A stretch of 64,000 nucleotides of DNA, taken from contig NZ_QFXK01000010.1 of the NCBI RefSeq assembly GCF_003261635.1, positions 124,001 to 188,000 of the forward strand. The letters run 5' to 3'. The stretch comes from Kribbella monticola. Its GTDB lineage: Bacteria > Actinomycetota > Actinomycetes > Propionibacteriales > Kribbellaceae. The notes under the pieces were generated by a model. The model had not been told where the DNA came from. It was given only the letters and a program-made list of their open reading frames with translations, and did no database searches. Position numbers and translations under genes: made by a program. This document shows positions 51,366-59,468 of the stretch, piece by piece. Position 1 is the stretch's first letter. Each line of letters begins with the position of its first letter.

Positions 51366-53302
51366 CTCGGCCCGACGAGGAGGTTCAAACCGCGCTCGAG
51401 GATCTGTTCGCAGGGTTCGAGACGCTGATTGCCTCGGGGCAGGAAACCAGCTACGTCGTACGACGGATGGTCGCCGTCACCGACACGGCAGCAGAGCCGG
51501 GCGTCTGGCGTGAAGCGCTTGCGGAGGAGTTGTTCGAATACCTGCGCCGGCTGGCGCCCGAGGACGACGACGAATGGACCGCCAGTGCGCTCAGCTGCTT
51601 GGACGCGGTCTGCGAACTCGTCCGGATCTCGCCGTGTCCCGAAATGGCCTGGACCCTGATCGTCCGGGCGACGTCGACGAGGAGCAGCCATGGTGTCGAC
51701 GACCTCACCTGGATCATCGAACACGCCGATCAGGTCGACCGGGAGACGGTCGCGGACGCCTATCTCGAGCGTGCCCGCTCACGTCCTGAGTCCGAGCTGC
51801 CGGCCGCCGTCGACGACTGGACGACGGCCTTCGCGATGGTGACCGAACCCGAGGACCAGATCGGCTGCGCGGTGAACCTGGCCATCGCGTACGCCGACCT
51901 CGAGCAGCCGATCGCGGAGGCGGAGTGGTCCTGGCAGGCCGCGATCCTGGTCGAGATCAACGAACCGTCCGCCGACCTCGAACTACTGCAGGACGCCTAC
52001 GCCGCACAGTTCAGGGCCGTGGAGCACCTGCACCGGATCGATGCGCCGGCCAGGCGGATGCGTCCACTACTGGACAGACTGTTGTCGCGACCCGACTGGG
52101 CCCCCGACGGCCTGCTCCCGCCACACATCCACATCGTTGCCGCGGGCATCTGTATCCAAGACAACGACGTGGCCGCCGCGCTGGTGCAGCTGAACCTGGG
52201 GGAGCGCCGGCTCACGGAGGTGGAACCGTACCTCCAGGCGGAGTGGCTGCTGTGCCAGATGCAGTGTGCGGTGATGCGTTCGGACGCCACCACGGCCGAG
52301 CGCTTCGCGCGGCGCGCCTGGTCTCTGATCGAAGCGGTCGGCGACGAGGAGCAGCGAACGCGCTTCCGGCACATCGTGGCCGGCATCGGGACAGTGACCG
52401 GCCCGTGGACCTTCCCCGGCGACGACCTGGCCGCGGTGCGGATGCTTGGGTCGGTGCTGACCCGGATGCGAGCCGGCATCGGCGGCCGCGAGGAGATCGA
52501 GCTGCTCGACCGCGCGATCCATGACTTCGACCCAGTACTGCAAGCACATCTGGTGATTGCTGCCTACGCGACCCGCGCCCGGATCAACAGTGCGCTCGGG
52601 TGCCTTACGGACGCAGCAGCTGATCTGCACGCCGGACGGGAGCTACTCGCAGAGATCGAGGCCAACCCACCCGGTGGCTTTCCCCGTGGGATCTCGACCA
52701 TGATCGAGCAGTCCGAAGCGCTCCTGGAGGTAGTCCGCGGTCATCCGGAGGCCGGGGCCCTGCGGTTCGACGCGATGTGGCGGAACGAACTGGCGGCGGG
52801 CGCGCACTCGGCGGCGATCGGTGCAGCGCTGGGCGCCGCCGAGCTCTGGCTCACCAACATCCCTAGGGTGCAACGAGCGGTCGAGTCGGCGATCGCCGCC
52901 CTGACCATCGCCCAGGAGTTCAGGTACGCGAGGGGGGACAGCAAAGATCGATCAGCCATCGCGTCCTACGTAATGAGAGGTCATGCGATGGCCATCGAGG
53001 CTGTTTTCAAATTGGGCGACTGCGGGCTGATGGCGGAGCTTCTCGAAGTCATCCGGGCTCAGTCGGTGCCGTACGTCTCCGACGACCCCGGTGTCGCCAC
53101 TGGTCCGTTGGCGTCGCTGCTGGCAGACGCACTGGGCGAACAAGACCCGGTCCCGGACGACGGACGGCGCACCTCCGCAGTGTTGCTGTCGCCGCCGCCG
53201 CTAATCGTGATGCCGTGGGGATCGGTGGCGTTGGCGCCGTGGCTGCAGTACGACGAGATCGCCGAACGACCTGTCGGGCGACTGGTCCTGGCGGACCTGT
53301 GA
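51362..53302 (+). CDS. Helical-repeat (TPR-like) partner of the CHAT protease
   Basis: 646 residues from ATG 51362, overlapping the CHAT stop as ATGA. Almost all helical with TPR-like runs (AVNLAIAYADLEQPIAEAEW, LVIAAYATRARINSALGCLT, AAELWLTNIPRVQRAVESAI). The C-terminus carries VLLSPPPLIVMPWGSVALAP and a short strand region that might be a degenerate CHAT remnant. CHAT proteases are typically regulated by adjacent TPR proteins, so this is probably sensor or scaffold. Last gene of the coupled operon. Confidence 0.82.
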   Translation: MTRPDEEVQTALEDLFAGFETLIASGQETSYVVRRMVAVTDTAAEPGVWREALAEELFEYLRRLAPEDDDEWTASALSCLDAVCELVRISPCPEMAWTLIVRATSTRSSHGVDDLTWIIEHADQVDRETVADAYLERARSRPESELPAAVDDWTTAFAMVTEPEDQIGCAVNLAIAYADLEQPIAEAEWSWQAAILVEINEPSADLELLQDAYAAQFRAVEHLHRIDAPARRMRPLLDRLLSRPDWAPDGLLPPHIHIVAAGICIQDNDVAAALVQLNLGERRLTEVEPYLQAEWLLCQMQCAVMRSDATTAERFARRAWSLIEAVGDEEQRTRFRHIVAGIGTVTGPWTFPGDDLAAVRMLGSVLTRMRAGIGGREEIELLDRAIHDFDPVLQAHLVIAAYATRARINSALGCLTDAAADLHAGRELLAEIEANPPGGFPRGISTMIEQSEALLEVVRGHPEAGALRFDAMWRNELAAGAHSAAIGAALGAAELWLTNIPRVQRAVESAIAALTIAQEFRYARGDSKDRSAIASYVMRGHAMAIEAVFKLGDCGLMAELLEVIRAQSVPYVSDDPGVATGPLASLLADALGEQDPVPDDGRRTSAVLLSPPPLIVMPWGSVALAPWLQYDEIAERPVGRLVLADL

Positions 53303-53434
53303 CGGCGGACCGGACAGATAGTTGACAGTTCCCCCCGATCCCGAGGTTCTGGCGACCGCGGGTTTGACGATGGACCGCAAGGCGGCGTCCGGACGACCTG
53401 GCGTCGCAGGTTCATTGGGGGAGGCTCACCGAGC

Positions 53435-54325
53435 ATGTCTGGCACTGTTGATCCACTACTTGCCGAGTTCGTCTGGTTCGGGACTGCGACGTTGCGGCGG
53501 CGCGCACATGTGGTCGCCGGCCGGCCCGCGTGCCCGACGCGGGTCGCGCCGTACAGCTCGGGCGTCGCGACCGTGCACCAGCTCTGCCGGGATTCGGACT
53601 GCCTGGGCATCATGCACGACATCTACGGCCGGGTGCTTCGTCGGCTCGAGCAGCTCGGCGAGTCGGTCGAGCTGCTCTCCGAGCGACCCGGCTACGTGCG
53701 GACCATCGTCGGATCGCAAGTGGCGGACTACGAGCGTGAGGCGCGGGTATGCCGTGGACTGCCGGCCAAGCCGACCCGCAACGACGGCCCCGCCCGCCGG
53801 GTGAACGAGGCGCTCGACGACTGCGTCGAGGCCGGGTGGCTGCAGACGCTGTTCCGGATGATGCGTGGCTATGCCTGCCGGGACGGCCGCGCCAGCTCGG
53901 CGTGGCCGGTCGATGCCTGGTCCAACGAGAAAAGCTCGCACGACGGAGTACTGCGTGGCATCGGTACCACAACGGCACGGACCGAGCTGCTGAAGGACAT
54001 CCAGGCGGTGATCGAGACCGCCGGCCGGGTGGCAGGTAAAGCCTGGGTGAACGACAAGATCCTGCATCCGCTGCAGACCTGCGTGGTGCCGCTGGACGAC
54101 GAGTACGACAGGGCCTCCTCGCAGCAGGTGCAGCCCGCCGATATGGTGGTGGTCAGCGATCTGCGGCAGCGGTTCCGGCGATTGACGCTTGCCGGGATGC
54201 CTTCGGAGGCGGCTTTGCGTCAATCCTCACTCGAGGTTCTGGGCGCCGAGCCGCGGTGTGCTGTCGGCGAGGTGCTGGACGATCTGCTGCTCCCCACTGC
54301 GGCTCAGGCCCAGCCGATGCCGTAG
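53435..54325 (+). CDS. Unknown protein downstream of the CHAT operon (296 aa)
   Basis: 296 residues from ATG 53435, ten bases after GGGGGAGG. It lies 132 bases past the operon and may have its own promoter (a TTGACA at 53321-53326 lacks a good -10). Helical, with several Cys (HQLCRDSDCLGIMHDIYGRV, YEREARVCRGLPA) and the segment GMPSEAALRQSSLEVLGAEP near the end. No family recognised. Its 3' end overlaps the convergent gene by 22 bases. Confidence 0.72.
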   Translation: MSGTVDPLLAEFVWFGTATLRRRAHVVAGRPACPTRVAPYSSGVATVHQLCRDSDCLGIMHDIYGRVLRRLEQLGESVELLSERPGYVRTIVGSQVADYEREARVCRGLPAKPTRNDGPARRVNEALDDCVEAGWLQTLFRMMRGYACRDGRASSAWPVDAWSNEKSSHDGVLRGIGTTTARTELLKDIQAVIETAGRVAGKAWVNDKILHPLQTCVVPLDDEYDRASSQQVQPADMVVVSDLRQRFRRLTLAGMPSEAALRQSSLEVLGAEPRCAVGEVLDDLLLPTAAQAQPMP

Positions 54326-55251
54326 GCGAGGCCTTGCCGCACGTCCGGCCAGTCGGCGACCACGGCGTGGTCGCCGTTGGGGGTCAGGTGATGCTCGGTC
54401 GGCTGACCGTCCTCGATGACGGGCGGCGGCACACCGTCGTACCGCCAGACGTCGTTCGCCTCGTCGCTGTCCTCGAACCGCACGCTGGCCAGGAAGGAGC
54501 GCGTACGCCGGACCGCGACGAGCGCGTTGTACGGGCGGATGAAGGCTCGCGACGGCATGGTGACGCTGACGCCGACCCGGTGGGTCTCACCGGTGTTGAA
54601 GGGCCGGGGGAGATGCATGGTGAGCAGCCATGAACTGGTCGAGTACCGATCGACGTGGAGCAGCTCGCAGCCCTCGGTGGCCTCGACCTGGATCTTCGAG
54701 CCGTCCGGTCCGTCCGGGAGGTGCGGGACGCTGAAGGACTCGCACAGCGTCGCCACGCCGTCGTGGGTGACCCTGATGTCGCGGACACCGATGAACCGTG
54801 GCCGGTCGCCGATGATGGCGTGCGACTCGATCCGGTCGACGTACCAGCCCCTTGCGTTGAAGGGGTTCGGATCATCATCGACCCTGGTCCGGCGTACCAG
54901 GACCTGCGCGACGGCACGGTTCGCCTCGCGGAGCCGCCGGATGATGGTTCGCGGGCCGCGGTCGAGCTCGACGCCGACGTTCTCCAGCCTGGTGGTGAGG
55001 TAGGGCGAGTCGTCGCCAACAGCGAGCCCGGCGAGGAACACCTTCTCCAGGTCGGGTTGCAGGGTCCGCGCGGCGTCGAAGAGATGGGCGCTGATCAGGC
55101 CACGTCCGAGTGCCTCGTCCGGCTCGTTGTCGCCGAACATCAGCGCGGACAGCAACGGGCCGAGCCGGTGCACCACGTCGGGCGCGTACAGGCCGCGGCC
55201 GCGATGCAGGTTGTTCAGTTCCTTGGCGATCAGGTCGATCCGGGTGGTCAT
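54304..55251 (-). CDS. Unknown protein, convergent with the preceding gene (315 aa)
   Basis: 315 residues. An N-terminal helical part (TTRIDLIAKELNNLHRGRGL, LGPLLSALMFGDNEPDE) resembles the start of proteins of unknown function common in actinomycetes. The C-terminal half is beta-rich (RAFIRPYNALVAVRRTRSFL). It contains no catalytic motif that I can name. Its start lies 35 bases from the leader hairpin of the tiny gene on the other strand, so the two promoters face or overlap each other. Confidence 0.78.
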   Translation of the reverse strand: MTTRIDLIAKELNNLHRGRGLYAPDVVHRLGPLLSALMFGDNEPDEALGRGLISAHLFDAARTLQPDLEKVFLAGLAVGDDSPYLTTRLENVGVELDRGPRTIIRRLREANRAVAQVLVRRTRVDDDPNPFNARGWYVDRIESHAIIGDRPRFIGVRDIRVTHDGVATLCESFSVPHLPDGPDGSKIQVEATEGCELLHVDRYSTSSWLLTMHLPRPFNTGETHRVGVSVTMPSRAFIRPYNALVAVRRTRSFLASVRFEDSDEANDVWRYDGVPPPVIEDGQPTEHHLTPNGDHAVVADWPDVRQGLAYGIGWA

Positions 55252-55285
55252 CCCCAGACCTCCGCCGTGATGCCGATCGGGATCG

Positions 55286-55313
55286 GTGAGTGGGGCGAAA
55301 CGTCCCTACTCAC
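55286..55313 (+). promoter_or_regulatory. Hairpin just upstream of a strong ribosome site
   Basis: GTGAGTGGGG (55286-55295) pairs with CCCTACTCAC (55304-55313), ten pairs including one G-T, around an 8-base loop. It ends four bases before GAGGAGG (55318-55324), the ribosome site of the 25-residue peptide gene, so folding could regulate its translation. If translation starts at the in-frame ATG 55270 instead, the hairpin would lie inside the coding sequence. Confidence 0.6.
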
Positions 55314-55332
55314 CACCGAGGAGGTGGGCATC

Positions 55333-55410
55333 ATGATCTGGCACTGCATCGGCTCGGCCAACATCTGGACTGGACTCATGTTCTGGTTCGCCCCGCAAAT
55401 CAACTGCTAG
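55333..55410 (+). CDS. 25-residue Trp-rich hydrophobic peptide
   Basis: ATG 55333 lies eight bases after GAGGAGG and encodes 25 residues, beginning MIWHCIGSANIWTGLMFWFA and ending PQINC. It has three Trp, two Cys (one C-terminal) and one hydrophobic helix. A perfect hairpin terminator begins 21 bases after the stop, supporting a separate transcript. A longer reading from ATG 55270 (47 residues) is in frame but has no ribosome site. Possible roles: membrane-active toxin, signal peptide, or substrate of the NrdG-like radical SAM protein. Nothing similar is known to me. Confidence 0.55.
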   Translation: MIWHCIGSANIWTGLMFWFAPQINC

Positions 55411-55430
55411 TCGCACGTCATGGATCGTGT

Positions 55431-55452
55431 CGGCCGGCGTTCTCGCCGGCCG
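55431..55452. terminator. Hairpin terminator of the 25-residue peptide gene
   Basis: CGGCCGGCG (55431-55439) pairs perfectly with CGCCGGCCG (55444-55452) around TTCT. Compact, GC-rich and without a U-tract. Confidence 0.75.
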
Positions 55453-55691
55453 GTGCGATCCCCCAATGGTCAACCAAACCGTGACTCCCTGTAGATGTCA
55501 ATCACGCGAAGTCATTGTTCCGTCCAAGAGGCCGCCGCGCCTCTGAGGGCGGAACTCGTTGCAGCCCCTCCAGACGGAGAGCACCCATGCCGCCTGTCCG
55601 TCAGATGTCAGTGTCACGACAACTGCTGAAGCTCAGGGCGTCGTCGTGGCAAATCTGAAGCGATCATCTGAGCGAACCTGAGGAGTGAATC
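55453..55691. other. Leader region before the small-gene cluster
   Basis: About 240 bases. It holds a short stem AGAGGC/GCCTCT (55527-55544), the 10-mer TGTCCGTCAG (55595-55604) identical to half of the dyad at 40968-41002, with a partial inverted GACGGA at about 55573, and a 23-codon frame from ATG 55587 with a modest GGAGA site. The last is too weak to call a gene. Confidence 0.45.
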
Positions 55692-55793
55692 ATGGCCTGT
55701 ACGTGTCAGTGCGCCTGGTGCAAGGAAGCCCGTATCAACAACTTCTCCGACCACCGCTGCTCACAGATTCCGAAGTGCCCGCAGAGCAAGTGA
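55692..55793 (+). CDS. 33-residue Cys-rich small protein
   Basis: ATG 55692 follows GAGGAG (55680-55685) at six bases and encodes MACTCQCAWCKEARINNFSD followed by 13 more residues ending in KCPQSK. Cys at 3, 5, 7, 10, 23 and 29 (CxCxCx2C ... C ... C) suggest metal binding in the cytoplasm, since there is no signal. It ends four bases before the next start. Function unknown; a zinc- or iron-sulfur-binding micro-protein or a RiPP-type substrate are both possible. Confidence 0.6.
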   Translation: MACTCQCAWCKEARINNFSDHRCSQIPKCPQSK

Positions 55794-55797
55794 CCTC

Positions 55798-56133
55798 ATG
55801 GGCCTTTTCGATCGCGCCAGAGAGTCCCGCGCTCCGCAGGCCACTACAGCACCCGACGCAGTGCTCACCGTGACCTTGATGGCCGAGTATCCGGGTGCAA
55901 CGACCGAGCAATGCCAGATGATGGCCAGCATCACTGAGTCCCTGTACCAGAAGCGCGGGGGCGGAGAATTCGAACCGAAACAGCTGGCCATCATCAGCAC
56001 ATTGTGCGAGCGGCTGGTCGCGGCAAACCCCGACCTCGAGAGGTTCGTCGAGTCGCTCCGGGAAATTGTCCGTGCCGAGCGTGCAGCCCATCCGCAACTC
56101 ATGTCATGGAGATGGTTGGACACGGATCTCTGA
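55798..56133 (+). CDS. Small helical protein of unknown function (111 aa)
   Basis: 111 residues. After a short N-terminus (MGLFDRARESRAPQA) it is helical with three Cys/Met-rich regions (TTEQCQMMASITESLYQKRG, PKQLAIISTLCERLVAANPD). No signal or membrane segment. It starts four bases after the previous gene's stop, so the two are coupled. No family recognised. Confidence 0.72.
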   Translation: MGLFDRARESRAPQATTAPDAVLTVTLMAEYPGATTEQCQMMASITESLYQKRGGGEFEPKQLAIISTLCERLVAANPDLERFVESLREIVRAERAAHPQLMSWRWLDTDL

Positions 56134-56188
56134 CTTAGGTGTGCGTCCATTTACAGTACGCCAAAGAAATTCACAGAAGGGAATTGTG

Positions 56189-56368
56189 ATGGCAGATCTG
56201 CCACCACCGCAGCCAGTATCAGGTGAGAGCCGCCAAGCGGACCAGGCGCAACTCGACAAGTATGCGCGCGAGCAGAAACGGCTCCGTGTCAAGGCTGAGG
56301 AAGAGCGGAAGAAGGCGCTGATTGCCGAGTCCAGGCGGCGTGCGAGCGAGACGTCACAGCGGAAGTGA
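56189..56368 (+). CDS. Small charged helical protein (59 aa)
   Basis: 59 residues from ATG 56189, preceded by AGAAGGG. A short proline-rich start (MADLPPPQPV) leads into one long charged helix (QLDKYAREQKRLRVKAEEER), probably a coiled coil. Third gene of the small-gene transcript, which ends in a hairpin 38 bases later. No family recognised. Confidence 0.65.
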   Translation: MADLPPPQPVSGESRQADQAQLDKYAREQKRLRVKAEEERKKALIAESRRRASETSQRK

Positions 56369-56405
56369 ACGCCGTGCAGCCAGCCTGACCGGCCGGCGCA
56401 GTAGC

Positions 56406-56435
56406 GGTCTCCGGCGCTTCAGTGCGCCGGAGGCC
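56406..56435. terminator. Hairpin terminator of the small-gene transcript
   Basis: GGT-CTCCGGCGC (56406-56417) pairs with GCGCCGGAG-GCC (56424-56435), twelve pairs with one T-G, around TTCAGT. The stretch from here to 56657 holds the upstream region of the Hsp70 operon; no convincing -10/-35 or HspR inverted repeat was found in it. Confidence 0.78.
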
Positions 56436-56657
56436 AGCTGCCTGGGTTGCCCATGCTAGCTGCCCACCTTGATCCACCTGCTTGACAGGCTCTTCCTGGC
56501 CGAAGCAGCAACATCAATGACAAAGTAGAGATACGGCTCCGCGACGATACATCAAGGGGGAGGTGTCGTATTCGCCGGTGCAATGGCGAGCAAGCCGCGC
56601 AGCCCGCAGTTAATGCAAGCCACAGTTAATACAAACCACAAGGAAGGAATCACAGCG

Positions 56658-56834
56658 ATGGCGGAGAACGAGGTCTATTATTGCGGCCATTGTCGGCGCC
56701 AGCAGCGTCCGGCGCAGGGGATCCGCTGCATTGCTTGCAGCGACAACTGCCGAACGGTGTCTTGGTTTACCGATCGGGAATCCGAGTCCGCCGCGCTCGG
56801 AAAATTCAAACACATGAATCCGGGCAGGGCCTAG
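56658..56834 (+). CDS. Zinc-ribbon micro-protein (58 aa)
   Basis: 58 residues from ATG 56658 with GGAAGGA about nine bases upstream. VYYCGHCRRQQRPAQGIRCI then ACSDNC gives Cx2C ... Cx2C spacing, a typical zinc ribbon, followed by a Ser/Asp/Glu region (WFTDRESESAALGKF). Its stop codon TAG abuts the ATG of the DnaK-like gene, so the two are co-translated. It may be a substrate adaptor for the Hsp70. Confidence 0.75.
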   Translation: MAENEVYYCGHCRRQQRPAQGIRCIACSDNCRTVSWFTDRESESAALGKFKHMNPGRA

Positions 56835-58373
56835 ATGGCGGCGGTCGGCCGGATCGTCGGTATCGATCTGGGGACAACCTTTTCGGCTATTGCCACTGTC
56901 ATGCCGACCGGGAAGCCTGTATTGCTGTCGAATCGCGAAGGTGAGCGGCTCACTCCGTCGGTGGTGCTGTTCGATGACGCCCGATCCGTCCTCGTCGGCT
57001 CGATGGCGAAACGTTCCGCGGTCACCGCGCCGCTTGATGTGGTGCAATTCGTCAAGCGTCAGATGGGCAACCCGGACTGGAAGTTCGAGACCTCGACCGG
57101 CGAACAGTACGGTCCCGAGGCAATCTCGGCGATGATCCTGACCCGGCTGAAAGAGGACGCCGAACTGGTGCTCGGTGCTGGCCAGGTGACGGATGCAGTC
57201 ATCACCGTGCCGGCGTTCTTCGATGATGCGCGGCGGCGGGCGACCAGGGACGCGGGCACGATCGCCGGGTTGAACGTCCTGCGTGTGTTGAACGAGCCGA
57301 CCGCTGCAGCGCTGGCGTACGGGTTCGTCAATCCCGGCGAAGCGACGGTCCTGGTGTTCGACTTGGGTGGCGGCACGTTCGACGTCACCGTGCTGCGTAT
57401 CGCGGGCGGTGACTTCGACGTGATCGGAACCGACGGGCTGCACGAGCTGGGTGGTTTCGAGTGGGACAACCGCCTGATGGAATGGCTCAACGATCAGTTT
57501 CGGCAAGCCGGCGGACGAGATCTGAGCCAGACCTTCGAGTCCGAGGCCGACCTGAGGGATAAGGCCGAAATGGCCAAGCACGTCCTGAGCCAGGCGACGA
57601 CCGCCCGGGTCGTCCTGAGCGGTGGCGGAGTGACCAAGTCGATCATCATCACGCGGGAGGTGTTCGAAGAGATCACCGCCGATCTCCTGAACCAGTCCCG
57701 CGATCTCACGATCTCGCTGGTAGAGGAGATGGGTCTGGCCTTCAGCGACATCGACAACGTCCTTCTGGTGGGCGGCTCGACGCGGATGCCGATGGTGCCA
57801 CGGATGGTGGCGGACATCTCCGGCCGGCAACCGCTCCGGGTCGACAACCCTGACGAGTTGGTCGCCTTGGGCGCCGCGATCCAGGCGAACTTGCTGAGTC
57901 CCGATGGGCCAATCCTGGACGGCCCGGCGCCGCGGATCAGCGACGTGACGTCGCAGGGCCTGGGCGTGATCGCCTTGAACGATCAGCGGATACCGCGCAA
58001 CACCGTCGTCGTCGCCAGGAACTCCAAGATTCCGAGCCAGGGTGCGGAGATCTTCGGTACGGCGGACGACGGACAGACAGCGATCCGGGTGCACGTCACT
58101 CAGGGGGACGACGAGGATCCCGGGTATGTCCGGCTGGTCACGAAGGGGCGCTATCCCGACGGTGGACAGCCACTCGAGATTCCGCCGTACGACGCCGGAG
58201 CACCGATTCAGGTGGTCCTGCACTACGACATCGATCAAACGATTCAGGTCGAGGTCATCGATCTCACCGCGGGTGCATCGCTGGGCACGTTCGAGCTCGA
58301 CAACGTGGCGAACCTCACCGACGAGGAACTCGCCGAGGCTATCCGTAAGAACAAAGAACTAGGGGTGGGCTGA
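56835..58373 (+). CDS. DnaK-like Hsp70 with shortened C-terminus
   Basis: 512 residues; housekeeping DnaK is about 620. The nucleotide-binding domain is complete: GIDLGTTFSAIAT (8-20), VPAFFDDARRRATRDAG (about 125), VLNEPTAAALAYGF (about 150), VFDLGGGTFDVTVL (about 172) and LVGGSTRMPMV (about 313). The remaining 140 or so residues look like a beta substrate domain (LGVIALNDQRIPRNTVVVAR) and stop without the helical lid. Lidless Hsp70s with their own co-chaperones occur in bacterial conflict systems. It starts right after the zinc-ribbon gene and is followed by J-like and GrpE-like genes. Confidence 0.9.
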   Translation: MAAVGRIVGIDLGTTFSAIATVMPTGKPVLLSNREGERLTPSVVLFDDARSVLVGSMAKRSAVTAPLDVVQFVKRQMGNPDWKFETSTGEQYGPEAISAMILTRLKEDAELVLGAGQVTDAVITVPAFFDDARRRATRDAGTIAGLNVLRVLNEPTAAALAYGFVNPGEATVLVFDLGGGTFDVTVLRIAGGDFDVIGTDGLHELGGFEWDNRLMEWLNDQFRQAGGRDLSQTFESEADLRDKAEMAKHVLSQATTARVVLSGGGVTKSIIITREVFEEITADLLNQSRDLTISLVEEMGLAFSDIDNVLLVGGSTRMPMVPRMVADISGRQPLRVDNPDELVALGAAIQANLLSPDGPILDGPAPRISDVTSQGLGVIALNDQRIPRNTVVVARNSKIPSQGAEIFGTADDGQTAIRVHVTQGDDEDPGYVRLVTKGRYPDGGQPLEIPPYDAGAPIQVVLHYDIDQTIQVEVIDLTAGASLGTFELDNVANLTDEELAEAIRKNKELGVG

Positions 58374-58376
58374 GTT

Positions 58377-59468
58377 ATGACGGACACACTGGAGCTGGTC
58401 AACTTCTACGAGCTCCTGAGCATCGCGGAGACCGTCGATGATGAGACGGTCAAGCGGGCTATCCGGGAGCAGCGGCGGGCGTGGAACAAGCGGGCGGCCC
58501 AGGCCGATCCGGTCAAACGTGCGCAGGCCGAGCAACGCATCCGCGATCTGGCGGAGGCTGAGCGCGTCCTGCTCGACCCGGCCAAGCGGCGTCGCTTCGA
58601 CGAGCAGATCAGGACGGCACGACCGCGGCAGGTCGAGCCGGCTAGTACCGACGACAAGCATCGTGACTGGCTGGTCGCAGCCCGGCAATACTTCGAGCAG
58701 AACAACGCCCATTCGGCGTACTACGCGGCCCGCGAAGCCATCGCGGTGAATGGGGCGGATCATGAGGCCTGGTCGATCCGGGCCAACTCGTCGTTCCTGA
58801 TGGGCAAGTACGGCGACGCGGAGTTCGAGTTCAACGAGGCCATCCGGCTGCAGCCGAACAACGCGGGATATCACTTCGACCTGGCCGAGGCCTACGCCGC
58901 GCGGGGGCAACTGGTTCCGGCGTTGAACGAGTACGAGATCGCCTTGCGACTGGAACCCGGGGATCCGGTGTATCGCACCGCGATCGCGAACATCCTCATC
59001 CACCAGGGCGCACCTGAGAAGGCGCTCGAACTGATGGAGGCGGTGGTCAAGGAGTACCCGGCCGTCGAGTTCTTCCAGTACTACCTCGCGCTGGCGCTGC
59101 ACGATGTGAATCTGACGAAGTGGTCGCGGATGCAGGGCGGAACATACATCCTCACCTCGGAGGCGCAGATCAGGGTCACCCAGCAGATGTCCGGACGAGC
59201 CTTGAAACTCAAGTACGACGACAAGGCGCTGCGCGCATCGCTGACCGAGAACCTCGACTTGGCCGAACGGGCCGAGCAGGTGAAGTTCTTCCACTCCAGT
59301 CTCGGCGGCTGGGCGCTCGCCGCGTTCGTTGGGCTCCTGCTGATCGCCTACAACGGCCTCGGGATCCTGATCATCGCCGCTGTCGTCACGCTGTACGTCG
59401 TGCTTCACCGGATGCCGGTCTGGAAGCACAACGCGAAGCTGCTCGGCATCGCCCGTCATGGAGTCTGA
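58377..59468 (+). CDS. J-like/TPR membrane protein
   Basis: 363 residues. The first 75 (FYELLSIAETVDDETVKRAI through LLDPAKRRRFDEQI) have J-domain helix order, but the HPD tripeptide is absent (WNKRAAQADP lies where it should be). TPR-like repeats follow (about 95-240: YYAAREAIAVNGADHEAWSI, EYEIALRLEPGDPVYRTAIA). One or two membrane helices sit near the C-terminus (WALAAFVGLLLIAYNGLGIL). It probably tethers the Hsp70 to the membrane, though without HPD it may not stimulate ATP hydrolysis the usual way. It overlaps the GrpE-like gene by 11 bases. Confidence 0.85.
   Translation: MTDTLELVNFYELLSIAETVDDETVKRAIREQRRAWNKRAAQADPVKRAQAEQRIRDLAEAERVLLDPAKRRRFDEQIRTARPRQVEPASTDDKHRDWLVAARQYFEQNNAHSAYYAAREAIAVNGADHEAWSIRANSSFLMGKYGDAEFEFNEAIRLQPNNAGYHFDLAEAYAARGQLVPALNEYEIALRLEPGDPVYRTAIANILIHQGAPEKALELMEAVVKEYPAVEFFQYYLALALHDVNLTKWSRMQGGTYILTSEAQIRVTQQMSGRALKLKYDDKALRASLTENLDLAERAEQVKFFHSSLGGWALAAFVGLLLIAYNGLGILIIAAVVTLYVVLHRMPVWKHNAKLLGIARHGV

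Noticed and set aside
55587..55658. 23-codon frame in the small-gene leader
   Set aside because: Only a modest GGAGA site, no recognisable composition, and it overlaps a possible regulatory 10-mer; kept as a note, not a gene.
56461..56657. HspR-type (HAIR) inverted repeat before the Hsp70 genes
   Set aside because: CTTGAT and ATCAAG occur but about 80 bases apart, not with the 7-base spacing of HAIR sites.
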